This document shows, in pieces, positions 8,649-18,414 of a stretch of 46,247 nt of DNA (positions within the stretch are counted from its first letter, which is position 1; the number at the start of each line of letters is the position of its first letter). The stretch comes from Prevotella sp. (GTDB lineage Bacteria; Bacteroidota; Bacteroidia; Bacteroidales; Bacteroidaceae). The stretch is taken from positions 1-46,247 of the forward strand of contig JAFRPY010000032.1 in assembly GCA_017428925.1 (NCBI GenBank), written 5' to 3'. Both the position numbers and the translations under genes were made by a program. The notes under the pieces are model-generated. The model was not told the DNA's origin. It saw only the letters and a program-made list of their open reading frames with translations, and did not search any database.

Positions 8649-10040
8649 TCATTTTTTTTGATGTCCACACCTTTTCCTCTGGCGATAGGCCTTGCGGTTG
8701 AGTTTTCCGTTATAGGTGCGGTTCACTTTGTCCACCTGTTCGTAAAGCAAAGGCACCTTATAAGATTCCAAACGGGTTTTCAGATAGCGGGCAATGACGC
8801 GCTTATCGAAATCGTAACCTGGTGCGGAAACGACAAGCAGCTTGAGGGCACGGCCCACAATCGGATGAGGCGCAGCAATACAAATGCAGTCGGCCACCTG
8901 AGGCAACGACATGGCTGCGTCTTCGACCTCGGTGGGAGCCACCTTGAAACCACCAACATTGATAACATCGTCTTCGCGCCCTAAAAGGTGAAGATTGCCT
9001 TCAGCGTCGATTATACCACGATCGGCAGTAAACAACGTAGGTTCCGACTGATAGTCACGAAGAACCGTGGCGGTGAGTTCTTTGTCACCAATATATCCGG
9101 TCATCAGCGTCGGTCCCTGACAAGCGATAGTGCCTTCGGGGGTGATGAAAAGTCGAGAATGGCGCATGGGACGGCCAAGACAGCCGGCCTTAGGAGAGCC
9201 ATTGTTGAAATCGTAGGTGCTGATGATGCCTGTCTCGGTGGAAGCGTAGGTGTTGTAGAGCCGTGTACGGGGCAGCAACCGGCATAGCATTTCCATGTCC
9301 GCCTGAGAAATGGCGGCTGCACCCGTCTCTAAGAAATCCATTTTTTCGGCCAAGGCCTCAACGCGAGCGGAACTGAACTGAAGGAGCATGCGGATGCTGG
9401 CAGGAACAAGGAATGTGGCCATTTTGGGCGAAGGATAGTCGAAAGCCCGGAAAAATTTATCGATGTCCTTCAGTCCGTCGACAATGATGAGCGTCGCACC
9501 AACCAGTAGGACGGGCCATATTTTTGACAGGCTGCCAATATGGTTAAGCGGACCGCTAACGACAAACGCGTGTTCAGGACTGAAACCCTGCCCTCCGATA
9601 AGATTCTCGGCATCGGCAATGATGGTGCGATGACTCATGATGACACCCTTTGAACGTCCCGTCGTGCCAGTGGTAAAGAGCACGTCGGCAGAATCTTCTG
9701 GTAACGAGACGTTGGAAAGCAGCCGTACGATTTCATCGTAACTGTCGGCTGGCAAATCGTGTTCCAAGGGAACTGCTGCCGCACCCGCAAGATGGATGCC
9801 CATATACTCCACCAAAAAGTCGACGCTCTGGGAAGAGCGGAAAGGAATGGCGGGAAGTGAAGAGTGAAGAGTGAAGAGTGAAGAATCAGAAGTGGAGAAT
9901 GATGCCGTCAATTCTTCTGCACGCTGCTGCACACGCTGATAAAGCTCAGCGTACGTATACTCTTCACCACCACAGACGACGGCTATCTTCTGTGGTGACT
10001 GACAGGCATGCAACGCCAGGTAATCTTCAAGCCTCATCAT
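8649..10040 (-). CDS. Acyl-CoA synthetase/AMP-dependent ligase of the polyene cluster
   Basis: This is an ANL-family adenylate-forming enzyme that would activate the aromatic starter acid and load it on an ACP, as ApeH does in aryl polyene synthesis. The 463-residue protein shows the P-loop LFTTGTTGRSKGVIMSH (around residue 120). It also has the hinge GREDDVINVGGFKVAPTEVED (split here by function, about 350-370) and the C-terminal catalytic lysine in RTYNGKLNRK. It is the last gene of the operon and overlaps the ACP upstream by 4 bp. Near residue 50 a DNA repeat of four AGTGAAG units (9856-9883) adds an insertion containing SSLFTLHSSL. The same peptide appears in the unrelated CapA-like protein. 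Confidence 0.88.
   Translation of the reverse strand: MMRLEDYLALHACQSPQKIAVVCGGEEYTYAELYQRVQQRAEELTASFSTSDSSLFTLHSSLPAIPFRSSQSVDFLVEYMGIHLAGAAAVPLEHDLPADSYDEIVRLLSNVSLPEDSADVLFTTGTTGRSKGVIMSHRTIIADAENLIGGQGFSPEHAFVVSGPLNHIGSLSKIWPVLLVGATLIIVDGLKDIDKFFRAFDYPSPKMATFLVPASIRMLLQFSSARVEALAEKMDFLETGAAAISQADMEMLCRLLPRTRLYNTYASTETGIISTYDFNNGSPKAGCLGRPMRHSRLFITPEGTIACQGPTLMTGYIGDKELTATVLRDYQSEPTLFTADRGIIDAEGNLHLLGREDDVINVGGFKVAPTEVEDAAMSLPQVADCICIAAPHPIVGRALKLLVVSAPGYDFDKRVIARYLKTRLESYKVPLLYEQVDKVNRTYNGKLNRKAYRQRKRCGHQKK
9856..9883. repeat. Four tandem AGTGAAG heptamers inside the ligase gene
   Basis: Four perfect AGTGAAG copies lie in the ligase coding sequence. Read on the coding strand, the unit is CTTCACT. 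Three heptamers make 21 bp, so the encoded peptide repeats every seven residues. The same heptamer occurs at 41841-41861 (three copies) and singly near 41593 and 41732. Confidence 0.85.
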
Positions 10041-10267
10041 CCCTTCTTCTCGGCGAGTTTCCGCTCGACAAGCGCCACAATGCTGTCGAGCGTCTTCAGG
10101 TTTTTCGGGGTAGCATCAGCGGCTTCGAGCGAGATGCCGTAATTGTCGGAGAGTGTCATTAAGATGGTGGTCACACCAAGTGAATCGAGCTCGCTGAACA
10201 GAAAATCGGAGTCGAAATCCACTATGGGAAGGACATCTTCCAACAAAGCCTTAATCTTGTCTCTCAT
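10037..10267 (-). CDS. Acyl carrier protein (third ACP of the cluster)
   Basis: This 76-residue ACP has the phosphopantetheine serine in SELDSLGVTTILMTL (around residue 31). It overlaps the ligase start by 4 bp and the acyltransferase stop on the other side by 17 bp, so it is translationally coupled to both. Its place next to the AMP ligase suggests it receives the activated starter unit, as the stand-alone starter ACP does in aryl polyene systems. It differs from the other two ACPs in lacking the D-S-I/L-D motif (DSLG instead). Confidence 0.88.
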   Translation of the reverse strand: MRDKIKALLEDVLPIVDFDSDFLFSELDSLGVTTILMTLSDNYGISLEAADATPKNLKTLDSIVALVERKLAEKKG

Positions 10268-11402
10268 TTTGTTTCTCTATCTTTAACTTGTTTTTAACGG
10301 GGTTAGAATAAATCTCCAGCAGAATATCTTTCAGGAGAATGGCATCGCAATCATATTTTTCCAACTTGTCGAGACGCTTTTCAAAAGCCTTCTTCTCCTC
10401 AGGTGTATATTCTCCTGTGAATCGCTGTTGACCGTAATGCATATCGTATGCAATATAATTGTTTGGCCAGAGTTTATAGGAACGAAGAATCCAGTCGTCA
10501 ATCAACTTGGCCACATTCCTATGATACTCATTGTTCGTACAATCGTCAAACTGCAACAATTCTTCTTCTGTAATCACGGGACAGATCTGGAAATGTACCC
10601 GTCCTTTGTACTGAAGAATTCCAGTCAGGATGCTGTTCAGGTCCTCACCGGGTTTCTTGATATACTTTACATTTTTGCTTTCATACAATTCGATGGCCTT
10701 CAGGATATCGCACGACTCCCATTCGTATGACACGGATATGGGCACGATGTTCAACTCGCTCAGAGCCTCGATTTTGTTTTCCGACTTGCTCATGCAGAAC
10801 ATCTTTATGATGCCCTGATCCGTCTGGTCGTTGCCGTCTTTTGTCCTGCCATTGCGCTGGGCAATCCATACAGACTCCTTTTCGTCCACAATGACGTTGC
10901 GGATATATTGTGAGAGATGGAGAGAACCCTTATAGAAATCCTTGGCATTGCCGCCGGGGCGCTCCACCCTGAACATCTTGTTCGACTTGCCGATATCAAT
11001 AACCAGGGGATTCATCATCAGGTTTGCCCCAAACGTTATCTGCGATGTCTCTATCCCCTCATCCACAAAGACATTCTGGAGGAGAGAGGCGTCAAGCATG
11101 ATGTCGCGATGATTACTGACAAACAGATAAGGCTTGTTTTTCTGAAGCTGCTCTATTCCTCCAAAAGAAAACTCGGAAATACTTTGCCTGATGACTTGCC
11201 TGTTAACATGATACATCACCCCTAATTGGAAGTCTTTTATGGTCTTAAAACCACAAAGCATCTGCTTGATCTCGTCGACCGACATATCGGGAAAGACATA
11301 CGAAACCAAGATGGGTAACATGGAACTCTCAGCAATGCGGTGCATGGCAGCCGGAATTTCCTCATCCGTATATGGACGGATATCATCAAAATCTGAATGC
11401 AT
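10251..11402 (-). CDS. Glycerophosphate-type acyltransferase
   Basis: The 383-residue soluble-looking protein belongs to the PlsB/PlsC-like acyltransferases. The motif SNHRDIMLDASLL (around residue 97) resembles the HX4D catalytic block, although the distance from His to the second Asp is five residues. FRVERPGG and the later IVPISVSYEW fit motifs II to IV. There is no predicted signal peptide. Between the ACP and the MMPL exporter in the operon, it probably transfers an acyl or polyene chain to a lipid acceptor. The acceptor cannot be read from the sequence. Confidence 0.75.
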   Translation of the reverse strand: MHSDFDDIRPYTDEEIPAAMHRIAESSMLPILVSYVFPDMSVDEIKQMLCGFKTIKDFQLGVMYHVNRQVIRQSISEFSFGGIEQLQKNKPYLFVSNHRDIMLDASLLQNVFVDEGIETSQITFGANLMMNPLVIDIGKSNKMFRVERPGGNAKDFYKGSLHLSQYIRNVIVDEKESVWIAQRNGRTKDGNDQTDQGIIKMFCMSKSENKIEALSELNIVPISVSYEWESCDILKAIELYESKNVKYIKKPGEDLNSILTGILQYKGRVHFQICPVITEEELLQFDDCTNNEYHRNVAKLIDDWILRSYKLWPNNYIAYDMHYGQQRFTGEYTPEEKKAFEKRLDKLEKYDCDAILLKDILLEIYSNPVKNKLKIEKQNERQD

Positions 11403-11419
11403 TGTCTGAATTTATAGGG

Positions 11420-14400
11420 TTACTCAATAATCGTAGAAAGGTCGATTGTATTACCTTTTTCGGCAGTCATCTTTTCTTTACTATGGTAGACATGCAAATT
11501 CGCAGGCATGGGGTCACAACTTGAGGCCAATGCTACGTCATCTTCATCGTCAGCGTATGAGTTGACTTGTATATCGGGATGTACAAGTGCAAAGAGCAAG
11601 GAGAACTGACCATGTCCGGCATTGATGATGCTCACGATGCCAGATGACTCTCCGTCCTGCCTATATCCATCAATCCACTGACTGAAATCATTATAGCGCT
11701 TCAAAAGCCGTCTTGTTTCTTTTTCCAGTCCTATCCCCTTAAAAATATACTTGTAAATTATATAGTGATGGAAATAATGGGTGTTCTCGATGGTATGTTT
11801 CATTTCCTGATAATGATGCTCATAACTGTCAGCATTAAATCCTGAATTCTGGAGTTCTTTTGCCGGAATACGCTGGCCAATCTCGACATCAACCTGCCCC
11901 TTTGCCATTAATCCGCTGCCTTCGGGCATCACATGCTCTGTGCCGTGAATATACAGGGGCAAGGTATCTGCATCCAACTGCCGAGCCAGATTAACGACAT
12001 CTTCAGGAGCGACGACAACGCTGTAACCGTCTTTCACGGCCTTGGCGACATCTTTTTCATTTATCATCACCTTCTCATTCAAAGCCAACAGATACAGTGC
12101 ATCTAACCTTGAATGACGGTTACAGATGACGATACTTCCCCGGCTAAAATCTTCGTGACTGTCATTTTTCACATGATGCTTTACTCCCCAGATATGGTTA
12201 ACATTCATGCGAGCCGTTCTGCTGATTACACGATGGAACCACGCCGTCTTGCCATCCTTATCGCCAGGCAACAGCCGGATCATCCATCCGATGATGCAGC
12301 CTATGAACACTTCAACCGCCCATACTACTCTGCAATAGCCTGTGCAAACAAGCTGTTCAATGGTTATCGGTGTCCTTCTTGTCTTGTTGTTCTTCTCCAC
12401 CAACCAGCTAAAAATAAGCGGGGGCACAACCCAGGCCATCAGTACAACCGTAAACATTCCGACGATGGTCACCTCGGCAAGGGAATGCAGGGCGGGGTGT
12501 TTGGCAACAATCAGCGAGCCGATGCCGATGAACATAATCAGCGCCGAGATGATAATGCTGCTCTTAAACGACGTCAGCAGTTTTTTCCGATAGGCATATT
12601 CTGAAATCAGGCCGTCGGTAATAAATATTGTATAGTCGTCGCCTTGACCGAAGATAAAGGTGGCCAGAATCACATTGACGATATTGAACTGCATGCCGAA
12701 CAGGAACATGATGCCCAATATCCACAGCCAGCCCATGGCCATCGGCAGGAACGCGAGCAGACTAAGTTCCAGTCTGCCGAAGGAAAGCCAGAGGAAAAGG
12801 AACACGATGAAACCGCAGGCAAAACCGATATAGTTGAAATCTCCTGAGAGTGACTCTGCAATCGAACTGTTCATCCCCGCAAAATCAAAAGCGTAGCCTC
12901 TGGACCCGATTCCCTTGTTCAGGGCGTTCTCCAAATCCTTCACGCTGGCATTCCCCGCATGAACGACGTCGACCACCGAACAACAGCCTGTGCTGGTGCT
13001 GAAGGAGTTGCTCAGGAGCACCGAGTTGACGGGCTCGAAGTATTCGAATGGCTGAGGAGTGTATTTCTTGTTGATGATTTCGATGAAATCACTGAAAGCA
13101 TCATTGCTAAACCCATACTTGGGGGTGGTCTTCTCTAGCATAGCCACCACTTCATCGCGATGCCTGTCCCAGAACTCGTCCCATTTCCTAATACGGCGGG
13201 CCTGCTCTTCAGCGGAGCATACAAACGAGGTCGCGTCGGTATAACTGGCGATTGCGCCTCCACGATGCAAGCTGTCGATCATCTGCCCCAGCTGCTCTCT
13301 CTTCTTTAAAGCCTCGTCCCAAGTTTTTCCCTCGGTCACCACATACACATTCGTCGAATCGCTGATGCCGGCCAGTGTCTGCAAGTCAGAAAGGACTTTT
13401 TCCTGTTCGTCGGTCATGTAGTTGATGTTGTGCATGTTCGTGTCGAACGACGTGCCCAGACTGAAATAACCGAATATGAGCGTCAAGACGAGGATAACCC
13501 ACAGCAACCAGCGGTGTCTGTCGGGTGAAATCGATGAAATCCTGTCGAACGAAAGACGCTGTTTCCCTGCATGAACCCTTTCCTTGACCAGATGTGGAAG
13601 GAATACGAGAACAAAAAGGATCGTTCCAACCAGCATGAAGGCAGCAAAAAAGCCCAGGTCGCGCAATGCGGGAGCATCCAGCGGCATCAAACTGGCGAAG
13701 GCGCCCACCGTGGTGATGTTTCCTATCAGCAGAGGGGCCACCATCTCCTTCAGCACCTCACGTGTCGTTCCGCCGTAGTCGGTATGGGCAATGAAATGCA
13801 GCGGGTAGTTGACGGCTATTCCGATGATGATTGAACCTATTCCCAGCACAATCAGCGAGACGTCGCTCCGCATGACAGAGATAAAGCCCATGGCAAAAAG
13901 CCAACCAAAGCCTATAGACGCGACGATAAGTAGCAGGCTCCTCTTCCTCCTGAACGAGAACACCAGCAACAGCATAATCAGCGTCACGGCGATAGAGATG
14001 GCCAGCCAACTGTCTTTCTTTATCTGACCGGCATTACCCACGGCTATCACGGGCGAACCCGTAATGGAAACGTCAACGCTGGGCACCGTCTTCATGGTCT
14101 GCTGTGCGATGCTGTCGACATAATTCACCAGCAAGTTGTTGTTCGACGACTCCATCGAACCGTATGGAGATGTCAGCATGGCAATGGCATATTTCTTTCC
14201 TGGCGTGAAGATATACCCGTTGTCCATCTCGAAAGGCATGGCCGTCTGTCGGGCCTGCAGCCGGTCGGTCAGTGTGCTGAAAAGACTCAGCGGGTCGTTG
14301 CTGATGCTCGGAGTGAAAAAGCCCGTGGCAGGCATCATCATCATCTGCACATCGGCAGCCAGCTGGCTGTCGGCAAAATCGGGAGCCCGCAGCATGTTCT

Positions 14401-14824
14401 CCATGCGTACGTAGTCACTGTCGGAGAGCATGAACGGCACGTTTTGGTAGAGGAATGCCGTGATATTGGCTATCTTGTCGAAATCCACCTGTGTCGTTAT
14501 CTCGCTGACATGTCTTTTCCCGTCGCCAGCCATGATTTTCGCGGCAAACGTGTCCACAGCTTCCTCTTGCTTGTCGGACTGTTCCCCACTCTCTTCCTTT
14601 GCCTTGAACATCGCATAGATGCGCTGTCCGCCGGTCACGTCCTGATACACCGTGATGGCGCGCTGCTCGTTTCCGCTCAGCGGCAGGAAGTCGTAGATGT
14701 TCTCATTGTATTTCAGCGAGGAGACCATTGCTATCAGAATCGCTGTCAGCACTGCCGCCAGCGTCAGGCAAAGACCTCTCCTCTTCTTCAGGAAGTCAAA
14801 GACGTGTAGGAAAAATTCAACCAT
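11420..14824 (-). CDS. MMPL/RND-type exporter fused to PlsC-like and methyltransferase-like domains
   Basis: The N-terminal part (roughly residues 1-800) is an MMPL lipid exporter. It has two sets of transmembrane helices, each after a large periplasmic loop, with LGIGSIIIGIAVNYPLHFIA and FIFGQGDDYTIFITDGLI. A PlsC-like domain follows after about residue 840, but its motif I reads NRHSRLDALYL, with Arg where the catalytic His normally stands and His one position late. The last about 70 residues hold SIINAGHGQFSLLFALV, like motif I of a SAM methyltransferase. I chose the ATG at 14824 because earlier in-frame ATGs lie inside the hydrolase gene. The likely role is export of the finished lipid or pigment across the inner membrane. 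Confidence 0.85.
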   Translation of the reverse strand: MVEFFLHVFDFLKKRRGLCLTLAAVLTAILIAMVSSLKYNENIYDFLPLSGNEQRAITVYQDVTGGQRIYAMFKAKEESGEQSDKQEEAVDTFAAKIMAGDGKRHVSEITTQVDFDKIANITAFLYQNVPFMLSDSDYVRMENMLRAPDFADSQLAADVQMMMMPATGFFTPSISNDPLSLFSTLTDRLQARQTAMPFEMDNGYIFTPGKKYAIAMLTSPYGSMESSNNNLLVNYVDSIAQQTMKTVPSVDVSITGSPVIAVGNAGQIKKDSWLAISIAVTLIMLLLVFSFRRKRSLLLIVASIGFGWLFAMGFISVMRSDVSLIVLGIGSIIIGIAVNYPLHFIAHTDYGGTTREVLKEMVAPLLIGNITTVGAFASLMPLDAPALRDLGFFAAFMLVGTILFVLVFLPHLVKERVHAGKQRLSFDRISSISPDRHRWLLWVILVLTLIFGYFSLGTSFDTNMHNINYMTDEQEKVLSDLQTLAGISDSTNVYVVTEGKTWDEALKKREQLGQMIDSLHRGGAIASYTDATSFVCSAEEQARRIRKWDEFWDRHRDEVVAMLEKTTPKYGFSNDAFSDFIEIINKKYTPQPFEYFEPVNSVLLSNSFSTSTGCCSVVDVVHAGNASVKDLENALNKGIGSRGYAFDFAGMNSSIAESLSGDFNYIGFACGFIVFLFLWLSFGRLELSLLAFLPMAMGWLWILGIMFLFGMQFNIVNVILATFIFGQGDDYTIFITDGLISEYAYRKKLLTSFKSSIIISALIMFIGIGSLIVAKHPALHSLAEVTIVGMFTVVLMAWVVPPLIFSWLVEKNNKTRRTPITIEQLVCTGYCRVVWAVEVFIGCIIGWMIRLLPGDKDGKTAWFHRVISRTARMNVNHIWGVKHHVKNDSHEDFSRGSIVICNRHSRLDALYLLALNEKVMINEKDVAKAVKDGYSVVVAPEDVVNLARQLDADTLPLYIHGTEHVMPEGSGLMAKGQVDVEIGQRIPAKELQNSGFNADSYEHHYQEMKHTIENTHYFHHYIIYKYIFKGIGLEKETRRLLKRYNDFSQWIDGYRQDGESSGIVSIINAGHGQFSLLFALVHPDIQVNSYADDEDDVALASSCDPMPANLHVYHSKEKMTAEKGNTIDLSTIIE

Positions 14825-14838
14825 CAGGAAAACTTTCT

Positions 14839-15639
14839 TTAACCAATAATACTTTTCAGCCAGACCAGGAACCGCTCCTTCCAACAAATAGCCTCGCGTG
14901 TGGTCTTCTCTTCAGACACCCCGAACCCATGACCGCCCGTGCGGTAATGCTCATACTGATGGGGGATACCATGCCGGGTCAGTGCCGAGTCCAGCAGTTC
15001 CGCATTATGATAGTGCACCACGGGGTCGTCGTCGCAATTCATCAGGAAGACAGGCGGACAGTTCACCGGCACATGATGTTCGAGCGACAAACTGTCCTTC
15101 ATTGCCTTCGATGGAAACTCTCCCAACAATCCCCGGCGCGACCTTTTGTGCGCACATGGATGAGTCATGGACACAACGGGATACATGGGAGCCACAAAGG
15201 CTATCGCCTGTGGTGTACCTGCCAGTTGCTCGGCAGCATGCATCACCAGATGCCCACCGGCCGAGAAGCCCATGCAACCAATACGGTCAGCCCTCACTCC
15301 ATATTTTTCCGCGTCAGTCTTCACACTCGCCAATGCCCTCGACAAGTCATCGAAACCGGCAGGGAAACTGCGTCCCCGCGTACGAACATGAAACGCAAAG
15401 GCACCCCATCCCCCATGGCTATACTCCAGCACAAAAGCCGCAATACCGTTTTCCGACAGCCATCGGGCCACCTTTTCCCCTTCGGTTACCTTGTCCAGCC
15501 AGAAATAACTGCCTCCGGGACAGACTATCACCCCCGTTTTCGTGGGGTTTTCCTGCGGGATATAGGCCGTCAGCCTGTAGGCCTTTATCGTTGAGGCCAT
15601 GAGCAGGCTGGTAAGGAGCACCAGCAGTTTTATTTTCAT
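14839..15639 (-). CDS. Secreted alpha/beta hydrolase (esterase-like)
   Basis: The 266-residue protein has a signal peptide (MKIKLLVLLTSLLMASTIKA), an oxyanion-type block VCPGGSYFWLD, and the nucleophile elbow GFSAGGH (around residue 140). A late acidic block CDDDPVVHY and a C-terminal His in GGHGFG complete a Ser-Asp-His triad. It resembles acetyl-xylan esterase or BD-FAE-like carboxylesterases. It overlaps the BtrH-like gene by 4 bp, so it is part of the polyene operon. A periplasmic deacylase or ester-forming role on the product is possible but is only inferred. Confidence 0.82.
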   Translation of the reverse strand: MKIKLLVLLTSLLMASTIKAYRLTAYIPQENPTKTGVIVCPGGSYFWLDKVTEGEKVARWLSENGIAAFVLEYSHGGWGAFAFHVRTRGRSFPAGFDDLSRALASVKTDAEKYGVRADRIGCMGFSAGGHLVMHAAEQLAGTPQAIAFVAPMYPVVSMTHPCAHKRSRRGLLGEFPSKAMKDSLSLEHHVPVNCPPVFLMNCDDDPVVHYHNAELLDSALTRHGIPHQYEHYRTGGHGFGVSEEKTTREAICWKERFLVWLKSIIG

Positions 15640-16886
15640 TTCATATATTCTTTGGCCGTGCGGTCAAGATCCTGGAAGAAAACCTTTTCCCGCTCACCGA
15701 TGGTCTGCAGCAGGTCGCCCAGGTCATCGTATGTGTAGTTCTCGCCCTCACGACGTTTATATATTCTTGAAGCCTTCAAGGCGAAGTCGCGCCACAGATC
15801 ACCGATTTCCGTGAGACGCATGGAATAGTCGTTCAGACAACTGATGCCTGTCTTCTCTGCCGCTTCCTGCAGGAAAGCAGCATAGACGAAACGGAAGCCT
15901 GCCCCGCCCGTACCAATCTCTTCGAGCATACGAATCACCTGCACCAGGTTCTGTCTGGCCTTGCGCGCCCCCATCTTCTGCTCCCACTTCCGTATCCGAC
16001 GTGAGAGATAAAGGATGCCGTTGGCTCCGGCAAACTTGATGAAACCGGGCTGCGACACCATATACCAGCAGGTCTTACGAATAGACTTCAAAATCATCGG
16101 CTTCAGTTCTGGCAACTCCTTGGGCACCGATTTCACCCAGTACATCTGTCCCATGGGAGGATATGATCCCCCTTTGGCAAAACGTACTTTCCTGAGCAAC
16201 GTCCCGCTGATGGTCGCCTTCTCGGTAATGATAGGGTCGAGCACGCTATACACGTCGCGCTCCTCGTCCTTGCCAATGATACAGATATTGTGCCCGTTGA
16301 AATGCATACGGTATTCGGGCGGGTAATAAGGCAGGTCGTAGATGCCCACCACACAAGCCACGGGAATCTTTTGTCCCAACAGCACCTTGTCGAGCGTCTT
16401 CATAGCTTTTTCCTCACTCAGGAAACGGAGCGTCTTTGTCTTGATGCCATACAGTTTCATGATGCGCTTGAACAATGAACCCGGCAGCGTGCGGAAAGCC
16501 GTCACCGGCATGCCTTGCATCTTAATAAAAGGTATGTGGGCAAAGAACAGTCCGCTGGCCAGTCCGAAGGCCATGGGTTCCGACAGTTCTATGCCGTAGA
16601 ACCTCAGCATCGTCGAGATGACACCATTCTCGCAATGCGATGCAGAACGATGATCCAGGTCAAGTTCAAACCCGTGGAACTCTTCTGGCTCGTACAGTTC
16701 CATGCGGCTGCGCTCCTCGTTGTCCTTGTCGTCTTCCAAGGCCACGTCGAGCGCATCGTTCTTTGGTTCCCATCCGTCGCTCCACACTTTCTGGTACTTA
16801 CCCTCGCTGTCCAAAGCATAGTTCTGGTCGCGCACAAGACCACGGTTAAAGTATTTCAAATCCTGTGGTACTTCTTCTACTTTCAT
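15636..16886 (-). CDS. BtrH-like acyl-ACP acyltransferase (BtrH_N/DUF4872)
   Basis: The 416-residue protein matches the BtrH family. BtrH moves an acyl group from an ACP to an amine in butirosin synthesis through a papain-like Cys/His pair. The Cys block is SASHCENGVISTMLRFYG (around residue 85) and the His block is MHFNGHNICIIGKDEE (around residue 205). The gene lies within the polyene operon and overlaps the hydrolase gene by 4 bp. I infer that it transfers an ACP-bound polyene or acyl chain to an alcohol or amine acceptor. Its presence argues for a conjugated end product rather than a free polyene acid. Confidence 0.8.
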   Translation of the reverse strand: MKVEEVPQDLKYFNRGLVRDQNYALDSEGKYQKVWSDGWEPKNDALDVALEDDKDNEERSRMELYEPEEFHGFELDLDHRSASHCENGVISTMLRFYGIELSEPMAFGLASGLFFAHIPFIKMQGMPVTAFRTLPGSLFKRIMKLYGIKTKTLRFLSEEKAMKTLDKVLLGQKIPVACVVGIYDLPYYPPEYRMHFNGHNICIIGKDEERDVYSVLDPIITEKATISGTLLRKVRFAKGGSYPPMGQMYWVKSVPKELPELKPMILKSIRKTCWYMVSQPGFIKFAGANGILYLSRRIRKWEQKMGARKARQNLVQVIRMLEEIGTGGAGFRFVYAAFLQEAAEKTGISCLNDYSMRLTEIGDLWRDFALKASRIYKRREGENYTYDDLGDLLQTIGEREKVFFQDLDRTAKEYMK

Positions 16887-16935
16887 CTGAAAATATCAAT
16901 GTTAAACAAACGTATAAACTCGCAAACTTAAGATT

Positions 16936-18414
16936 TCAGAGTTGTGAAAACAACACTTCGGGTGTAAGTATCTCGCTGCAAGTGGTCAGACTTCCTGCCA
17001 GCACGCCCAACATGCCGTGCAGCGTGACGCACTGTCCAGCCAACAACAGGTTGGGAATGCCGGTCCTGGCAGAGAGATAACCACCTCCAACCATATTCAC
17101 ATCCTTGGCTGTACCATACATCGCACCTTCAGGCACACCGGTATAATCAAAATACGTCAATGGTGTGGAGGTGTAGTACCGCTCAATATCGTCACGAATA
17201 CCGGGTATTTCCTGTTCCAGCGCATCCAGCAGTTTCTCAGCCTTCATTCGCTTAAACTGCTCGTAGGTTTCGCCGCGATGCCCGATACGGGTTCCCAGCC
17301 ATTGACCGGTTTCGTGGTAGTCCATGTAGGTCATCACCTCGGCAGTCTCGGCAAACTCGGGATTTTCCTTATGGCAGAAATGCATATAGAGCATAAACTT
17401 GGGCCACGTAGCGTCGTCGTACTTCTCGCAATTCCAAACCGTGTCGCCACGATAATAATAGACATTATGGTTCAGATACCTTACCCTATCCTTGCGGAAC
17501 TTCAGATACAGCGTGAATGCCGAGGTGGTGTTCCGGAGTCCCTCCATGCGCCGGCGATAGGCCCTGCGCAGCAGACGACTATCAACCAGCTGGACCATAT
17601 TCGAAGGATGGATAGCACTGATTACGAGATCCGCAGGAAAGCGTTCACCACTCGAAGTGATAACTGCCGTAGCCTTCGACTCGTCGCACTCAATCTTCAC
17701 GGCCTTACGCCGGGTGAGCACTTTTCCGCCATGGCTGGCGACGACGCCGGCCAAGGCGTCGGCCAGCACGCTGCTGCCTCCTATGATACGGAAACTGCTC
17801 TGATGGTAGAAGTCGGCAACAAGGGCATGAACGCCAAACGGGGTGATGTCCTTCTCACCGGCATAGAGCGGGACTACTCCCGCAAGAACCTGCTGCAACG
17901 TGGGGTCGCTCACCACGCTGCCTATCACCTCATTGACCGTTACCATCTGGTACTTTGCCAATGTTTCGATATCGGCCTTCTCGTTCAGCGTATGCATCGG
18001 TGACGATGCCGCCACCTGACCTATTAAATCATAATAGTGATACAGCTCGTCGCGGTTCCTGGGGAAATGTTCAGCCAGTGTCTTTACAAAATTCTCCCTA
18101 CCATTGGCCAGTCTGTATTGTTCACCTTGGAACGAGATGATATCGTAACCCATAGGGTCGAGACGATGTAACTTCACGTCACTGCCTACACCCAGATAAT
18201 TCAAAAGCGTATGGAGCACCTGTCCCGGGTCGGCACTGCCTACATAATGCATGCCTGTATCGAACACGCCGTTGCCACGCCGGAAACACTGCAGACAACC
18301 GCCCACCTGACGTGCCTGCTCGAGAACCGTCACCTCATAACCGTTCTTCGCCAGAATGCAACCGCACGACAGTCCACCCAAGCCACTACCTATGACTACA
18401 CACCTCTTCATCAT
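16936..18414 (-). CDS. FAD-dependent oxidoreductase (phytoene desaturase/retinol saturase-like)
   Basis: The 492-residue protein begins with the dinucleotide-binding fold CVVIGSGLGGLSCGCILAK and VTVLEQARQVGGCLQCF, typical of CrtI-like flavoenzymes. It ends with the FAD-contact region NLLLAGQCVTLHGMLGV. Enzymes of this type desaturate or saturate conjugated chains. In a polyene cluster it could adjust chain conjugation or the head group. The start overlaps the stop of the upstream acyltransferase by 29 bp. The substrate is unknown. Confidence 0.82.
   Translation of the reverse strand: MMKRCVVIGSGLGGLSCGCILAKNGYEVTVLEQARQVGGCLQCFRRGNGVFDTGMHYVGSADPGQVLHTLLNYLGVGSDVKLHRLDPMGYDIISFQGEQYRLANGRENFVKTLAEHFPRNRDELYHYYDLIGQVAASSPMHTLNEKADIETLAKYQMVTVNEVIGSVVSDPTLQQVLAGVVPLYAGEKDITPFGVHALVADFYHQSSFRIIGGSSVLADALAGVVASHGGKVLTRRKAVKIECDESKATAVITSSGERFPADLVISAIHPSNMVQLVDSRLLRRAYRRRMEGLRNTTSAFTLYLKFRKDRVRYLNHNVYYYRGDTVWNCEKYDDATWPKFMLYMHFCHKENPEFAETAEVMTYMDYHETGQWLGTRIGHRGETYEQFKRMKAEKLLDALEQEIPGIRDDIERYYTSTPLTYFDYTGVPEGAMYGTAKDVNMVGGGYLSARTGIPNLLLAGQCVTLHGMLGVLAGSLTTCSEILTPEVLFSQL

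Noticed and set aside
9856-9883. CRISPR-like repeats
   Set aside because: The units are contiguous heptamers without spacers. No array with regular spacers was seen anywhere in the window.
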